Of a stretch of DNA of 64,000 nt, positions 1 to 9,695 are shown piece by piece; position 1 is the stretch's first letter, and every line of letters begins with the position of its first letter. The stretch is taken from positions 1,401,302-1,465,301 of the forward strand of contig JAFDZP010000002.1 of assembly GCA_018266835.1 (NCBI GenBank). The letters are read 5' to 3'. Below the pieces are notes generated by a model. It was not told the DNA's origin, ran no database searches, and saw only the letters and a program-made list of their open reading frames with translations. Position numbers and translations under genes: made by a program. Source of the stretch: Bacteroidota bacterium. Its GTDB lineage: Bacteria > Bacteroidota > Ignavibacteria > Tepidaquicellales > Tepidaquicellaceae.

Positions 1-919
1 CACCAGTGTAATAGTTGCAGGCGCTGGCGGAGATACGGCAACAGTGAACGGATTTGTAGTACTTGAAAGATACTTACAGGTAAATCCAACAACTCAGCCG
101 GGCTCAAATGTGACTGTACAGTTTTATGTATCAAAATCTGAAATGGATGCTTTTGCAGCATTGAGACCTTCATTCGGAAACGCAGGTAATAATTACTCAG
201 GCTGCAGAATACACAGAACAAATAATGCAGGAACATACATTGAAACATTTATTCCTTCGATTACTATAGACGGCGAGACAGTAATTATTTCATTCTCTAC
301 ATCCGGCTTTTCGAAATTCTATATAAATGATACTCCTGTGTTACCTGTTGAACTTTCATCGTTCACATCTGCTGTAAATAAAAATAACGTTGACTTGAAA
401 TGGTCAACAGTTTCAGAACAAAACAATAAAGGATTTGAAATTGAAAGAAAGAAAAGTGTTGAAGGCGGTGAGTGGCAGACAGTTTCTTTTGTTGAGGGCA
501 AAGGCACAACCAACCAACAGCAAAACTATACTTATGCTGATAGAAATCTGCAAACAGGCAAATATAATTATAGACTGAAGCAAATAGATTATAACGGCAA
601 CTATCAGTATTACGAATTGAACGGAACAATTGAAGTCGGTATTCCGAAAGTCTTTGACTTATCACAGAATTACCCGAATCCGTTCAACCCGTCAACAAAA
701 ATTAATTATCAGCTTCCTAAAGATGCTTATGTAAAGATAAATGTATATGACATGACAGGAAGATTAGTTTATACATTAGTAAACGCGCAGCAAACTGCGG
801 GATATTATACAGCTGAATTTAATTCGGGTATGATGAGCGGTTTTGCAAGCGGAATATATTTCTACAGAATTGAAGCAGCTGATTTCGTTTCCACAAAACG
901 AATGGTACTTGTAAAATAA
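1..919 (+). CDS. C-terminal part of a T9SS-secreted surface protein (5' end outside window)
   Basis: The reading frame is open from base 2, so the gene starts before the window and only its last ~305 residues are visible. The visible part holds a conserved block that also occurs in the next gene (NPTTQP..NVTV.., SFGNAGNNYSGC), then a fibronectin-III-like segment beginning LPVELSSFTSAV, then a T9SS type A sorting domain with QNYPNPFNPSTKI and a final KRMVLVK. Such tails send cargo through the outer membrane and are normally removed or used for anchoring. It is a tandem paralogue of the C-terminus of the protein that starts at 1038. The upstream domains and the function are unknown. Confidence 0.9.
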   Translation, partial: TSVIVAGAGGDTATVNGFVVLERYLQVNPTTQPGSNVTVQFYVSKSEMDAFAALRPSFGNAGNNYSGCRIHRTNNAGTYIETFIPSITIDGETVIISFSTSGFSKFYINDTPVLPVELSSFTSAVNKNNVDLKWSTVSEQNNKGFEIERKKSVEGGEWQTVSFVEGKGTTNQQQNYTYADRNLQTGKYNYRLKQIDYNGNYQYYELNGTIEVGIPKVFDLSQNYPNPFNPSTKINYQLPKDAYVKINVYDMTGRLVYTLVNAQQTAGYYTAEFNSGMMSGFASGIYFYRIEAADFVSTKRMVLVK

Positions 920-942
920 AAGTGGGATAACACGGAACAAAT

Positions 943-994
943 ATCCTCTCGGGAATAGTGTCCTCTTCCATAACAGGAAGAGGACTGAGAGGAT
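943..994 (+). terminator. Two-tier perfect stem-loop after the first gene
   Basis: An outer stem (943-950 with 987-994, 8 bp) encloses an inner stem (960-969 with 976-985, 10 bp) with a 6-base loop. Both arms are perfect. No T-run follows, so it may be a factor-dependent terminator, an mRNA-stabilising structure or a dispersed intergenic repeat rather than a classical intrinsic terminator. Confidence 0.55.
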
Positions 995-1037
995 GTAAAC
1001 GAAACTTCAAAACAATTTTCTTTTAAAATTACTAACT

Positions 1038-4000
1038 ATGAAAAAAAATATTTTTACATCAATTATATTAAGCTTGTTTGTTTTTGCTTTTATGGCTTTT
1101 GCATCAGGCAGTTTACAAGCGCAGCCGCCGGCGCCGACTGATTTTACTGTAGGTTCTGTGGGAGTCGGAACAGTAACTTTAAACTGGACACCTTCTGCAG
1201 GCGGTACAGATGCATATAGAATCTGCTGGCAGTGGGGAAATACTGTTCCATCGAATCCTTACAGTACGGGTTATCATAATATTACTGATCCTATGCAAAG
1301 CTCATACACTGTTACGGGATTGCAGGCAGGGCAGTTGTTTTCATTTGTTATTTATTCAAGAGCCTCAGGTGTTTACAGTGTAACTGCGCCTAGTTTAACA
1401 GCTACGACATCGCAAGTAAACACAACTACATTTACAAATGAACAGCCATATTCTTTAATTATAGGTCAGCGGATTCCGGAAGGTGATTGTAACTCAAATG
1501 ACGGAGGACTCTCAGGTCACTCTATGGCTTATCCTTATGACGTATTCAGTCTTCCGAGCGCATCAGGAGGAGACGGGAAATTTTTTGTTTGTGATACATA
1601 TAACAACAGAGTTTTAATTTACAATACAATGCCGACTTCAAATAATCAGGATGCAGATGTTGTGTTAGGTCAGGCTAATTTTACATCAAACGGTTCAGGA
1701 GCAAATGCAAATCAACTAAGTCTTCCAAGCGGAGTATGTTCAGACGGAACAAGATTATTTGTTGTTGACCAGGGAAATAACAGAATACTTATTTGGAATA
1801 CAATTCCTACTTCAAACCAGACTCCTGCGGATTTTGTGTTAGGGCAAACAGGATTTGGAGCAGGACACACTGCGCCAAATAACGGCGGCAGAAGCGCCAG
1901 CACATTATATTGCTCTGACGCAATCTACGGGAATGGAATAGCTACTTATGATTTAGGTTATGCAGTTCAGTTAATAGTTTGTGACGGAGCAAATGACAGA
2001 GTGTTAATCTGGGATGATATATCGAGTGGTCTTACCAATGGAAAAGCAGCAAACCATGTAATAGGTCAGACAAATTTTACAGCTCACACATTTCCAACAC
2101 AGGGAAGCAATAATTCAACCGCTGCAACTTTATTGGCTCCGGTTGATTTAGGTGTTACATCTGATGGAAAACTAATAATTCTTTCTCAGAACGAGAACCG
2201 CGCTTTAATTTACAATACAATACCATCAACAAACGGAGCATCGGCAAACTTAGTAATCGGCCAGACGAATTTTTCTGCTAACGGTGGTCATTTTGCAAAT
2301 ACGGCAACAAGTCTTTATTCACCTGCAGGTTTATCCGTCAGCAAATATAACAACAAACTTGCAATTGCAACCAGCGGGTACAGAGTTCTGGTGTGGAATA
2401 CTTTCCCGACCACTAACAATGCTTCAGCCGATAATGTTCTAGCATTCCCAACCCTTACATCGGATGTACAGACACAATTTTCTAACGAATATCTGGATGG
2501 AAACAATGCGTGTGCTTTCAGACATATTTATGGAATGGCATGGACAGATGGAGGAAATCTTGCATTTGCGGATGGCAGCAGAAACTCTATAGTTGTATTT
2601 AACGGCGGTGATGATTATTTACATTCGCCGGCATCTGTTTCAGTTGGTTCTGAAACAAGTAATAGTGTTACACTTAACTGGTCAGGCGGCAGCGCAGATA
2701 ATTATTATATTTTTTACAGGTACGGGTCAACTCCACCTGTTTCTGCAACAGACCCTCTTTGCGCAAATTTGCAAGCACCTATTATTGTAGCGGGAAATTC
2801 ATCTTCTACAACAATTAATGATTTACCGTGCGGCACTGATTTTAGTTTTGCAGTTATTGCTGAAAAGAATTACGGTAAATATGCTGCAGCGGGCGGAACA
2901 ACAAATGCGTCAACTTCTTCATCTGCTTCTTGTCTTAATTATCCTATTTTTGGCGATGGCGGTTTTGCAAGACAAATTGTTTCATCTATTACAGGTGATA
3001 CAATTTTTGCTGCAGGATTTTTTACCAAAGTGTATTCAAAAACAGGAACATCTTACCCGAGAAATTATATTGCTGCTTTTGATGCAGCTACAGGAAATGT
3101 TCTGGATTGGAATGCCAGTACAAATGCTCAGGTGAACGGAATTTGTATAAGTAAATCTACGGGAAAAATTTATATAGGCGGACAGTTTACAACAGTAAAT
3201 GGCACGGCAAGAAGTTATGTAGCCAGCCTGAATTCCGACGGTACATTGAATACATCATTTGTCCCTCCAACTCTTAACGATGGTATTGGCGGCGGCGGCG
3301 GAACATGTATGACATTAAATAAAACAGAAGACACTTTATATTTCTGGGGGCAGTTTACTAATTTCACAGATGCTGGCAATGTTACTCATAACAGACATCA
3401 TATTGTTGCCCTTGTTGCTGCAGACGGAACGCCATCTGATTTTGACACTCCGACAGACTACATTTCAACAGGAACCTGTAGATTTTTTGTGCTTTCTCCA
3501 AACGGAAGATCGTTGTTAACAGGATGCAATACCGGCGGACAGAATTTAAATTCAATCGATCTTGCAACAGGAACTTTGGATTTTGATTTCCAAGTAAGCG
3601 GGGGATTGGTTGCCAGCGGATGGTATGACGGTTCAAAATATATGTACTTCGGCGGCGGATTCAGTCAGTTCATGGGTAATACCTCGGTGCAGAAACTCGC
3701 TAAGGTTGATATGTCAGGTCCGACTCCCGTACTAGTCAGTTCATTTAATAATTCCGCTGCAACGTATCCGGGCTCTACAGTACGATGTATGTGGGGAAAT
3801 TCAACATCTCTTTATCTGCTTGGTGATTTTTTTGCATTAGGCGGCACAGCAAGGCAGCACCTTGCAGCTGTAAGTACAACAGACTGCTCACTTCAATCAT
3901 GGAATCCGGGACTCTCTGCTGATTACAGCAACGGTACCCCCGGAAATATGTTTATCGTTCCTAAAACAGGAGTATCATATATTTCATTTGCATCTGCTCC

Positions 4001-5063
4001 AAATAATACAAATTTCTTTGCGTATCCGTTTCCTGTTTCACCTTCCAATCTGAACGGTTCGACATCTAATAATGTTGGCGCAGGAGCAACAGTGAACTTC
4101 AGTAATTCAGGCGGTGCAATTGCCCTGCTCATTACAACCGGTTCAAACCTGGGGAATACCACTGTAACAGTTTCAGGCGCAAACGGAGATACAACTATCG
4201 TTAACGGATTTACGGTGATGGATAGAATTGTAACTATCACTCCTACCACTCAGCCGACGGATAATGTAACGGTTCATATCTATGCAACAAAAGCTGAGAT
4301 GGATTTCTTTGCATCAATTCATCCTTCATTCGGTAACTCAGGTAATAATTACAACGGATGTAAAGTGCACAGACTTGGTGCAGGCAATGCATACGTTCAG
4401 ACATTTACACCGGTAATTACAATTAACGGAGATATTGTAGATATTTCATTCGATACTCCCGGCTTTTCATCTTTTGCAATGAGTGATGACGGAGTGCTTC
4501 CCGTAGAGCTGGCAGCGTTTACTTCATCGGTAAATAAAAACGATGTAACTCTTAACTGGAGAACAACATCGGAACTGAATAATTCGGGATTTGAGATCGA
4601 ACGAAAAAAATCAAATGAAACTGTATGGAACAGAGTTGGAAACGTAACAGGAAAAGGAACATCTAACGTTGAGAACACTTATAAATTTGAAGATAAAAAT
4701 ATTCCTTCAGCGAGCTATAATTACAGATTGAAGCAGATTGATTTCAACGGTAATTATCAGTACTACGATTTGGTGAATGCTGTTACAGTAGGTGTACCGA
4801 CTAAATGGAATTTATCACAGAACTATCCAAACCCGTTCAATCCTACTACAAAGATAAACTTTGATATTCCGAAAGAATCGTTTGTGAAAATAAATGTATA
4901 TGATATATCGGGAAGGTTAGTAGCAAATCTTGTGAACGAGAAAAAAGATGCAGGATATTTTACGGTAGAGTTTAACGCTTCTTCACTTGCAAGCAGTGTT
5001 TATTTCTACAGGATAGAAACTGAAGCATTTACCATGACTAAAAAAATGATGGTAGTAAAATAA
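1038..5063 (+). CDS. Large T9SS-secreted protein with fibronectin III, NHL and beta-propeller repeats
   Basis: A 1341-residue surface or extracellular protein. It opens with a signal peptide (KK, hydrophobic core, cleavage near ...SLQAQ, residue ~28). Next come a fibronectin-III domain (~32-125), NHL-like repeats (~140-525; recurring NRVLIYNT/NRILIWNT and VLGQTNF units), a second fibronectin-III domain (~530-625), and a delta-60-type or kelch-like propeller (~634-1000; IYIGGQFTTVNG, YFGGGFSQF). The end is a conserved ~80-residue block, another Ig/FN3-like segment (VLPVELAAFTSSV) and a T9SS type A tail from ~1258 (QNYPNPFNPTTKI). There is no catalytic motif, so adhesion or carbohydrate/protein binding is the best inference. 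The last ~300 residues repeat the end of the preceding gene. Confidence 0.9.
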   Translation: MKKNIFTSIILSLFVFAFMAFASGSLQAQPPAPTDFTVGSVGVGTVTLNWTPSAGGTDAYRICWQWGNTVPSNPYSTGYHNITDPMQSSYTVTGLQAGQLFSFVIYSRASGVYSVTAPSLTATTSQVNTTTFTNEQPYSLIIGQRIPEGDCNSNDGGLSGHSMAYPYDVFSLPSASGGDGKFFVCDTYNNRVLIYNTMPTSNNQDADVVLGQANFTSNGSGANANQLSLPSGVCSDGTRLFVVDQGNNRILIWNTIPTSNQTPADFVLGQTGFGAGHTAPNNGGRSASTLYCSDAIYGNGIATYDLGYAVQLIVCDGANDRVLIWDDISSGLTNGKAANHVIGQTNFTAHTFPTQGSNNSTAATLLAPVDLGVTSDGKLIILSQNENRALIYNTIPSTNGASANLVIGQTNFSANGGHFANTATSLYSPAGLSVSKYNNKLAIATSGYRVLVWNTFPTTNNASADNVLAFPTLTSDVQTQFSNEYLDGNNACAFRHIYGMAWTDGGNLAFADGSRNSIVVFNGGDDYLHSPASVSVGSETSNSVTLNWSGGSADNYYIFYRYGSTPPVSATDPLCANLQAPIIVAGNSSSTTINDLPCGTDFSFAVIAEKNYGKYAAAGGTTNASTSSSASCLNYPIFGDGGFARQIVSSITGDTIFAAGFFTKVYSKTGTSYPRNYIAAFDAATGNVLDWNASTNAQVNGICISKSTGKIYIGGQFTTVNGTARSYVASLNSDGTLNTSFVPPTLNDGIGGGGGTCMTLNKTEDTLYFWGQFTNFTDAGNVTHNRHHIVALVAADGTPSDFDTPTDYISTGTCRFFVLSPNGRSLLTGCNTGGQNLNSIDLATGTLDFDFQVSGGLVASGWYDGSKYMYFGGGFSQFMGNTSVQKLAKVDMSGPTPVLVSSFNNSAATYPGSTVRCMWGNSTSLYLLGDFFALGGTARQHLAAVSTTDCSLQSWNPGLSADYSNGTPGNMFIVPKTGVSYISFASAPNNTNFFAYPFPVSPSNLNGSTSNNVGAGATVNFSNSGGAIALLITTGSNLGNTTVTVSGANGDTTIVNGFTVMDRIVTITPTTQPTDNVTVHIYATKAEMDFFASIHPSFGNSGNNYNGCKVHRLGAGNAYVQTFTPVITINGDIVDISFDTPGFSSFAMSDDGVLPVELAAFTSSVNKNDVTLNWRTTSELNNSGFEIERKKSNETVWNRVGNVTGKGTSNVENTYKFEDKNIPSASYNYRLKQIDFNGNYQYYDLVNAVTVGVPTKWNLSQNYPNPFNPTTKINFDIPKESFVKINVYDISGRLVANLVNEKKDAGYFTVEFNASSLASSVYFYRIETEAFTMTKKMMVVK

Positions 5064-5107
5064 TAAAAGTTATTTTTTCATAGTAGTATTATCATAAGGA
5101 AAAAAGT

Positions 5108-5142
5108 GACCTGTCTGTTTTGGCGAATCGGCAGGTCCTTTT
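5108..5142 (+). terminator. Rho-independent terminator
   Basis: An 8-bp stem (5108-5115 with 5130-5137, one G-T wobble) is followed by CCTTTTTATTT. It lies 45 bp after the large surface-protein gene and before a convergent minus-strand gene. Confidence 0.8.
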
Positions 5143-5168
5143 TATTTATTTTAATTTATTGAAGAAAA

Positions 5169-5633
5169 TTACTTTATCGGATTAGGGTTATTAATATAAT
5201 GAACTTCAACAGCTTTTTTTTCTGCAGGTAAAATTGCGGCGACAATCATAATAAGAAAACTAATCATCCATAAATATAGTCCCGGTCCGAAAGATACATC
5301 CTGCATATTTCCGCCTTCATCTTTCATAATCTGAGATACACCAAATGCTCCGAACGATAAAAACAAACTTACTATAGAAAGCATCGTAGTTGCAATCCGC
5401 ATCCATGTCTTTTTTCCTGTAAGTACCAGCACCACATTTATAAAATACGGGAAGTTTGCAAGCCAGGCTACGAACGCAGCAAATCCCGATGTAAAAGATA
5501 ACCATCCGAATAAAAGACAAATTATTCCAAGCAAACCGCCATCGGCAATCTTGTCGTTATATGCATTTATACAGCATGCAACAACGTAGAATAACATAGA
5601 AACGATAACTAAAATCTTTTTGATTGCAGGCAT
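5169..5633 (-). CDS. Four-helix membrane protein, tandem copy 1
   Basis: A 154-residue protein with about four predicted transmembrane segments and a short polar C-terminal tail (HYINNPNPIK). It is clearly paralogous to the next gene upstream on the same strand (5652-6113): both begin MP(A/S)xKKILV, share AWLANFPY and KDEGG/RDEGG segments, and end YINNPNPI. The family was not recognised. The two genes are 18 bp apart and probably co-transcribed, with this one second. Inner-membrane location is inferred from hydrophobicity only. Confidence 0.75.
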   Translation of the reverse strand: MPAIKKILVIVSMLFYVVACCINAYNDKIADGGLLGIICLLFGWLSFTSGFAAFVAWLANFPYFINVVLVLTGKKTWMRIATTMLSIVSLFLSFGAFGVSQIMKDEGGNMQDVSFGPGLYLWMISFLIMIVAAILPAEKKAVEVHYINNPNPIK

Positions 5634-5651
5634 ATTATTTTTAAAAAATTA

Positions 5652-6113
5652 TTATATAGGATTTGGATTATTAATGTAATTCACATTTGCTTTCTTTTTC
5701 TCTCCCGGCAATGCGGCAGCAACTACCATTATAAGGATACTAAAGAACCATAAATATAATCCTAATCCATAAGCCGCAAGCTCGGTATGCCCTCCTTCAT
5801 CTCTCATTAGTTCGGTTACATCAAAAGCGCCTAATGCAAGAGAAACAGTAACAACGGCTATTATAGATGTTACTACTCGGGACCAGGTTCTTTTTGAAAA
5901 TAGAACCATTACAACATTAACATAGTATGGAAAATTTGCAAGCCAGGCAAAAAAAGCGGATGGATTAAATACCAGAGCCATCCAGCCAAAACCAAGACAC
6001 ATAAATCCGTTCCATGAATTATCACTCTGCATACCGATATACGCAGGACTGAAAATAGAAATTAGATAAAAAAAGATTGATACTAAAACAAGAATTTTTT
6101 TAGCTGAAGGCAT
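5652..6113 (-). CDS. Four-helix membrane protein, tandem copy 2
   Basis: A 153-residue paralogue of the neighbouring gene at 5169-5633, with the same pattern of about four hydrophobic segments, an AWLANFPYYVNVV motif near the middle, a conserved acidic loop (RDEGG) and the C-terminal NYINNPNPI. The pair arose by tandem duplication and has diverged substantially. No enzymatic motif is visible. It is the promoter-proximal member of the pair; the DUF2071 gene at 6140-6868 lies 26 bp upstream and could share its transcript. Function unknown. Confidence 0.75.
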   Translation of the reverse strand: MPSAKKILVLVSIFFYLISIFSPAYIGMQSDNSWNGFMCLGFGWMALVFNPSAFFAWLANFPYYVNVVMVLFSKRTWSRVVTSIIAVVTVSLALGAFDVTELMRDEGGHTELAAYGLGLYLWFFSILIMVVAAALPGEKKKANVNYINNPNPI

Positions 6114-6139
6114 TGGGGTTAAATTTTATTTCTGAAAAA

Positions 6140-6868
6140 TTAAAGTTTACATCCTTTACGGACGATTATCTCTGAGCCCTCGGCAAGAAAAACAGAAGAA
6201 GGGATTGTTTTATTTAAAACGGAAAATCTTTCACCGTAAAGTTTTCCGAAGTCGCAATTTATTTCGTGGTTCTTTACTTCATGCAGCTTCCATTTCGGAT
6301 GCTCGACCTGATACTCTGATGTTTCGTTTTCATTTACCTTAGTATATCCCCAGTAATGCTCGGTAATAAATTCTTCTTCCGAGCACGGTTCAGCCATAAA
6401 GGATTTTTTATCAGCGCCGGTTTTAATATAATTCCATTCGTTTTCAAAATTCCAGAAGTAACCAACATTAATTGCTATATCTGAAATGTTTAATTCATTT
6501 TTCATTGGCATAGAATCGTACTTTTCGGCATATAAATTATTCGCAACGAGCTTAATTAAAGATTTCGGTACAATTTCTTTTATAAAAGTTACTCCTCGTT
6601 TTATTTCTGCACCTGCATCATATTTCACATAAAATCTTAAATTCACTTCTTCAAAATTTCGGTGAAAAGGAATTGGAAGCCCTAGTACTTTTGTATCTAA
6701 AAACATGAAGCCTACAAGACTTACAAAACATCTCGAATTATGGAAATCGAGCTCCGTTTTTTTGGGGACAAAATCTTTTAGCAGCTCCGGGTCAATCTCA
6801 TAATTTGCCATTACGAGATTTTTCCAAAATGCAGTTAAAAATTTTGATTTTTGCGCCGTTTTTATCAC
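6140..6868 (-). CDS. DUF2071 (YqjF-like) protein
   Basis: A 242-residue cytoplasmic protein resembling the DUF2071/YqjF family. The typical opening is present (FLTAFWKNLVMANYEIDPELLKDFVPKKTELDFHN split over residues ~10-44), followed by the conserved SLVGFMFLDTKVLG and a central F.EVNLRFYV strand. The molecular function of the family is unknown. It is divergent from the T9SS gene at 6941, so the ~70 bp between them must carry both promoters. No signal peptide or membrane segment is seen. Confidence 0.8.
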   Translation of the reverse strand: MIKTAQKSKFLTAFWKNLVMANYEIDPELLKDFVPKKTELDFHNSRCFVSLVGFMFLDTKVLGLPIPFHRNFEEVNLRFYVKYDAGAEIKRGVTFIKEIVPKSLIKLVANNLYAEKYDSMPMKNELNISDIAINVGYFWNFENEWNYIKTGADKKSFMAEPCSEEEFITEHYWGYTKVNENETSEYQVEHPKWKLHEVKNHEINCDFGKLYGERFSVLNKTIPSSVFLAEGSEIIVRKGCKL

Positions 6869-6940
6869 TTATTAATATAATAATTGAGATTGATAATTAA
6901 AAAGAACTTACGGATATTAGTAACCATAATTAAATCAAAA

Positions 6941-8311
6941 ATGAAAAAGTTTACAACTATTATTTTACTGTTATTAATAAATGTTTCCTTTGGTCAGTCA
7001 ATAAGCAACATGACCATGCTGGGGAATAAAAGCGAATTTGTTTCAGGCGGAACACCAACCGGATTTCATTATTCATCAACATGGGGATATACTGCTCCTA
7101 ATGGCAGAGAGTATGCAATCCTCGGCCACTATGCAGGAACAACTTTCTATGATATTACTGATGCTCCTACATTAATAAGAACATGCGGAACAGTTGCAGG
7201 TCCCGGCTCTCAATATAATTACCGTGAGTTCAAGACTTATTCTCACTATGCGTATATAGTATCGGAAGGCGGACTCGGCGTGCAGATTGTTGATTTACAA
7301 TATCTGCCGGATTCAGTTCATTATGTTAAGAGTTTTACCTTCAGTGGTTACACACGTTCACACTCAATTTCAATCGAAGGAAAATATTTATATTGCAATG
7401 GCGGAAATTATAATAACGGCGGAGTTTTTATTCTTGATTTAACTGACCCTGTAAATCCTGTAAAACGCGGACAGTGGGGAACACGTTACGTTCATGATTG
7501 CCAGATAAGAAATGATACTATTTTTGCAGCTTGTATAAATAACGGATATTGCGCTATACTTGATGCAAGGAACAAAGATTCAATAAAGCTCATTAAAGAA
7601 TTTACATATCCGGGAGCAGTAACGCATAACTGTGCTGTATCGGAAGACAGAAAATATTTATTTACAACGGATGAAGGCGGTTCAAATCATTGCAAGGTAT
7701 GGAATATTCAGGATGTAATGAATCCTGTTCAGGTTTTTGATATTGCTCCTTATGACGGCGCTTCTATGGTTCATAATGTATATATAAAAGGAGATTCGTT
7801 ATATATGGCTCATTATCAGGCAGGAGTTATAGTCATGAACATCGCTAACAGAAACGCTCCTGTGGAAGCAGGACATTTTGATACATACGTCGGTCAGGGT
7901 ACTGCATATCAGGGTTGCTGGAATGTCTATCCTTATTTTGCTTCAAAGAAAATTATTGCAGCAGATATTGCCACGGGATTATATGTATTAAAAATGGGAA
8001 CTGCATCTAATGTTACACCCAATCAGATTTCAGGAATAGCCGATAAATATACAATGTCTCAGAATTATCCCAATCCTTTTAATCCTGAAACAAATATTAA
8101 ATTTTCCATTCCTGAAAATTCTTCTGTAATGATTAAAGTATATGACTTGCAGGGAAAAATAGTAGCAGACCTTGTAAACGGAAATTATAACAGAGGAAGC
8201 TACGAAATAAAGTTTGATGCAGACAAGTTCAATCTTGCCAGCGGAACATACATGTATAAAATTGAAACGAAAAATTATTCAGAAACAAAAAAGCTTACAT
8301 TGCTAAAATAA
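6941..8311 (+). CDS. LVIVD/choice-of-anchor-B beta-propeller protein with T9SS tail
   Basis: The ATG at 6941 is preferred over a TTG at 6884 because it gives a clean signal peptide (MKKFTTIILLLLINVSFGQ); the product is 456 residues. The body carries LVIVD-like propeller repeats (GVQIVDLQYLPD, GGVFILDLTDPVNPV, CAILDARNKDS, GVIVMNIANRNAPV), as in choice-of-anchor-B proteins. Histidines and acidic residues recur in the blades (SHYAYIVSEGG, TRSHSISIEG, THNCAVSED). The C-terminus is a T9SS type A sorting domain (QNYPNPFNPETNIKF). It is most likely an extracellular or surface protein of unknown ligand. Confidence 0.87.
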   Translation: MKKFTTIILLLLINVSFGQSISNMTMLGNKSEFVSGGTPTGFHYSSTWGYTAPNGREYAILGHYAGTTFYDITDAPTLIRTCGTVAGPGSQYNYREFKTYSHYAYIVSEGGLGVQIVDLQYLPDSVHYVKSFTFSGYTRSHSISIEGKYLYCNGGNYNNGGVFILDLTDPVNPVKRGQWGTRYVHDCQIRNDTIFAACINNGYCAILDARNKDSIKLIKEFTYPGAVTHNCAVSEDRKYLFTTDEGGSNHCKVWNIQDVMNPVQVFDIAPYDGASMVHNVYIKGDSLYMAHYQAGVIVMNIANRNAPVEAGHFDTYVGQGTAYQGCWNVYPYFASKKIIAADIATGLYVLKMGTASNVTPNQISGIADKYTMSQNYPNPFNPETNIKFSIPENSSVMIKVYDLQGKIVADLVNGNYNRGSYEIKFDADKFNLASGTYMYKIETKNYSETKKLTLLK

Positions 8312-8330
8312 ATTATCTAAGAAAGTCAGA

Positions 8331-9089
8331 TTGAGAAAAATATTTGCTGTTTTTATAATGTTGGGTTCCATCATTTCTTTTGCCGGAACGAAGGATACTA
8401 CTTTAAGCGGAGATTTAAATCACGACAATATAATGGATGTTGTGAAAGTCTCCTTTGTTACCAATGACGGAATGTACAGTTACCTTGCAGGGGATTTTAC
8501 AGTTGAGATAAACGGAAGCGTTTACAAAGATAAATGTGAAGAAGCGGAAATTTTTGAAGTAAAAATCGTTGATATAGATTCCGATACTCCTGCTTTAATG
8601 GTATCATGTTTCGGGACCGGTGACGTTGGAGAATATTTTTTTTACAGATTGAAGAACAAAGAAGTTTTTCCTTTAGGCAGCATTAAGCTTTGGGGAAGTG
8701 CTGAAGTTCCCGGAAACGGCAAAATCCTGAGCAATGACTTTATGGGATTCTGGACTTTGCACGGTGAATATATTATAGATAAAGGAACCGGAAAAATTGC
8801 AATGGTTAAAAAAGATACTTATGAAGTAAATGTTGATGGGACGGTAAAGACTTCGTTTAAGATTTTAAAATCACGGGATGATAATTCTGATGTTGTTGAA
8901 AGCGTGAAGCCCGGCACTAAGTTTACTTTGATGAAATGCGATACTTCACCCGTCTGTAAAAACGAAGGCGGCTATGACGATGAATATGAATGTGACTGGT
9001 ATCTTTTGAAAACATCAAACGGTAAAGAAGGATGGGTAAGATTAAAAGATTTCAGAGAGAAGGTTGGTGATTTACCCTGGGCAGGATAA
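8331..9089 (+). CDS. Secreted protein with C-terminal SH3-like domain
   Basis: A 252-residue protein starting at TTG, 19 bp after the previous gene, so possibly co-transcribed with it. The N-terminus is a signal peptide (RKIFAVFIMLGSIISFAG). The first part contains an FG-GAP-like D.N.D calcium loop (GDLNHDNIMDVVKV). The last ~65 residues look like a bacterial SH3 domain (VKPGTKFTLMKCD..., WYLLKTSNGKEGWVRLKDF), a fold that often binds cell-wall peptides. Four cysteines around 205-220 could form disulfides. Role unknown; envelope association is inferred. Confidence 0.75.
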   Translation: MRKIFAVFIMLGSIISFAGTKDTTLSGDLNHDNIMDVVKVSFVTNDGMYSYLAGDFTVEINGSVYKDKCEEAEIFEVKIVDIDSDTPALMVSCFGTGDVGEYFFYRLKNKEVFPLGSIKLWGSAEVPGNGKILSNDFMGFWTLHGEYIIDKGTGKIAMVKKDTYEVNVDGTVKTSFKILKSRDDNSDVVESVKPGTKFTLMKCDTSPVCKNEGGYDDEYECDWYLLKTSNGKEGWVRLKDFREKVGDLPWAG

Positions 9090-9095
9090 AAAGAA

Positions 9096-9133
9096 TTTCG
9101 GGTTTGAATAAATTGAATTATACAAACCCGAAA
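9096..9133. terminator. Bidirectional terminator-like hairpin between convergent genes
   Basis: A perfect 11-bp stem (9096-9106 with 9123-9133) with a 16-base loop sits between the genes ending at 9089 (+) and 9144 (-). A/T-rich sequence flanks both sides, so it could stop transcription in either direction. Confidence 0.65.
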
Positions 9134-9143
9134 AATTTTATAA

Positions 9144-9608
9144 TTATAGAGCAGGGTTATTTATCATTGATAATCCCAGCAGTCTTTCTTCTTCCGGAGT
9201 AATGGAAGCATATCCCCACAATCCGCCTGATGATTTTGCTACTGAAGTAGCAAAAGTAAGGTAGCTTTTATATAACTCAGTCGCGAATCCTTTATCTAAT
9301 TTCGGCAGTATCTCATTCAGCTTTGCAAGTTCTTCGCTTAATATATTTTGTCTTTCAATTAAATCCTTCGGCAAAGTATTTATTTGCTGGGCAATAGCAT
9401 CGTGAATGAACTTATCTACTTCCAGGTAGTAATCCTGCAGCATAGATTCGTTGTTCCCAGCTCTGTAATGCGCTATTTTTTCCGAGTAATTGATTTCTTT
9501 TTCATCAATATTGTTATCAGCGCCTGCTATTAAAACAGCAATTAAGGCCGGTGCATCGAGCAGGGCAGTTTTTTCTGATTCGTTGAGATTTTTGAATTGT
9601 GGTATCAT
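9144..9608 (-). CDS. Uncharacterised helical protein, possibly TerB-like
   Basis: A 154-residue soluble and mostly helical protein. The segment AVLIAGADNNIDEKEINYSEKI resembles the acidic helix-turn of TerB-like domains (A.AD..ID..E), but the match is weak and rests on pattern memory alone. The C-terminal part contains a glycine-rich SSGGLWGYASITPEEERLLG. It stands alone between a convergent gene and the repeat-bearing gap before msrB. No function is assigned. Confidence 0.6.
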   Translation of the reverse strand: MIPQFKNLNESEKTALLDAPALIAVLIAGADNNIDEKEINYSEKIAHYRAGNNESMLQDYYLEVDKFIHDAIAQQINTLPKDLIERQNILSEELAKLNEILPKLDKGFATELYKSYLTFATSVAKSSGGLWGYASITPEEERLLGLSMINNPAL

Positions 9609-9695
9609 TTTTTATAAATTTTTAGCAATTTACCGATTATAGCACAAACACTAAAGATATAATTTTTTCCTTTTAATCTAAACATAGCATAGCTC

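Noticed and set aside
2818..3135. 105-codon frame overlapping the large surface-protein gene in another frame
   Set aside because: Leu/Gln-rich translation of a repeat-rich gene; the main frame has clear FN3 and propeller domains here.
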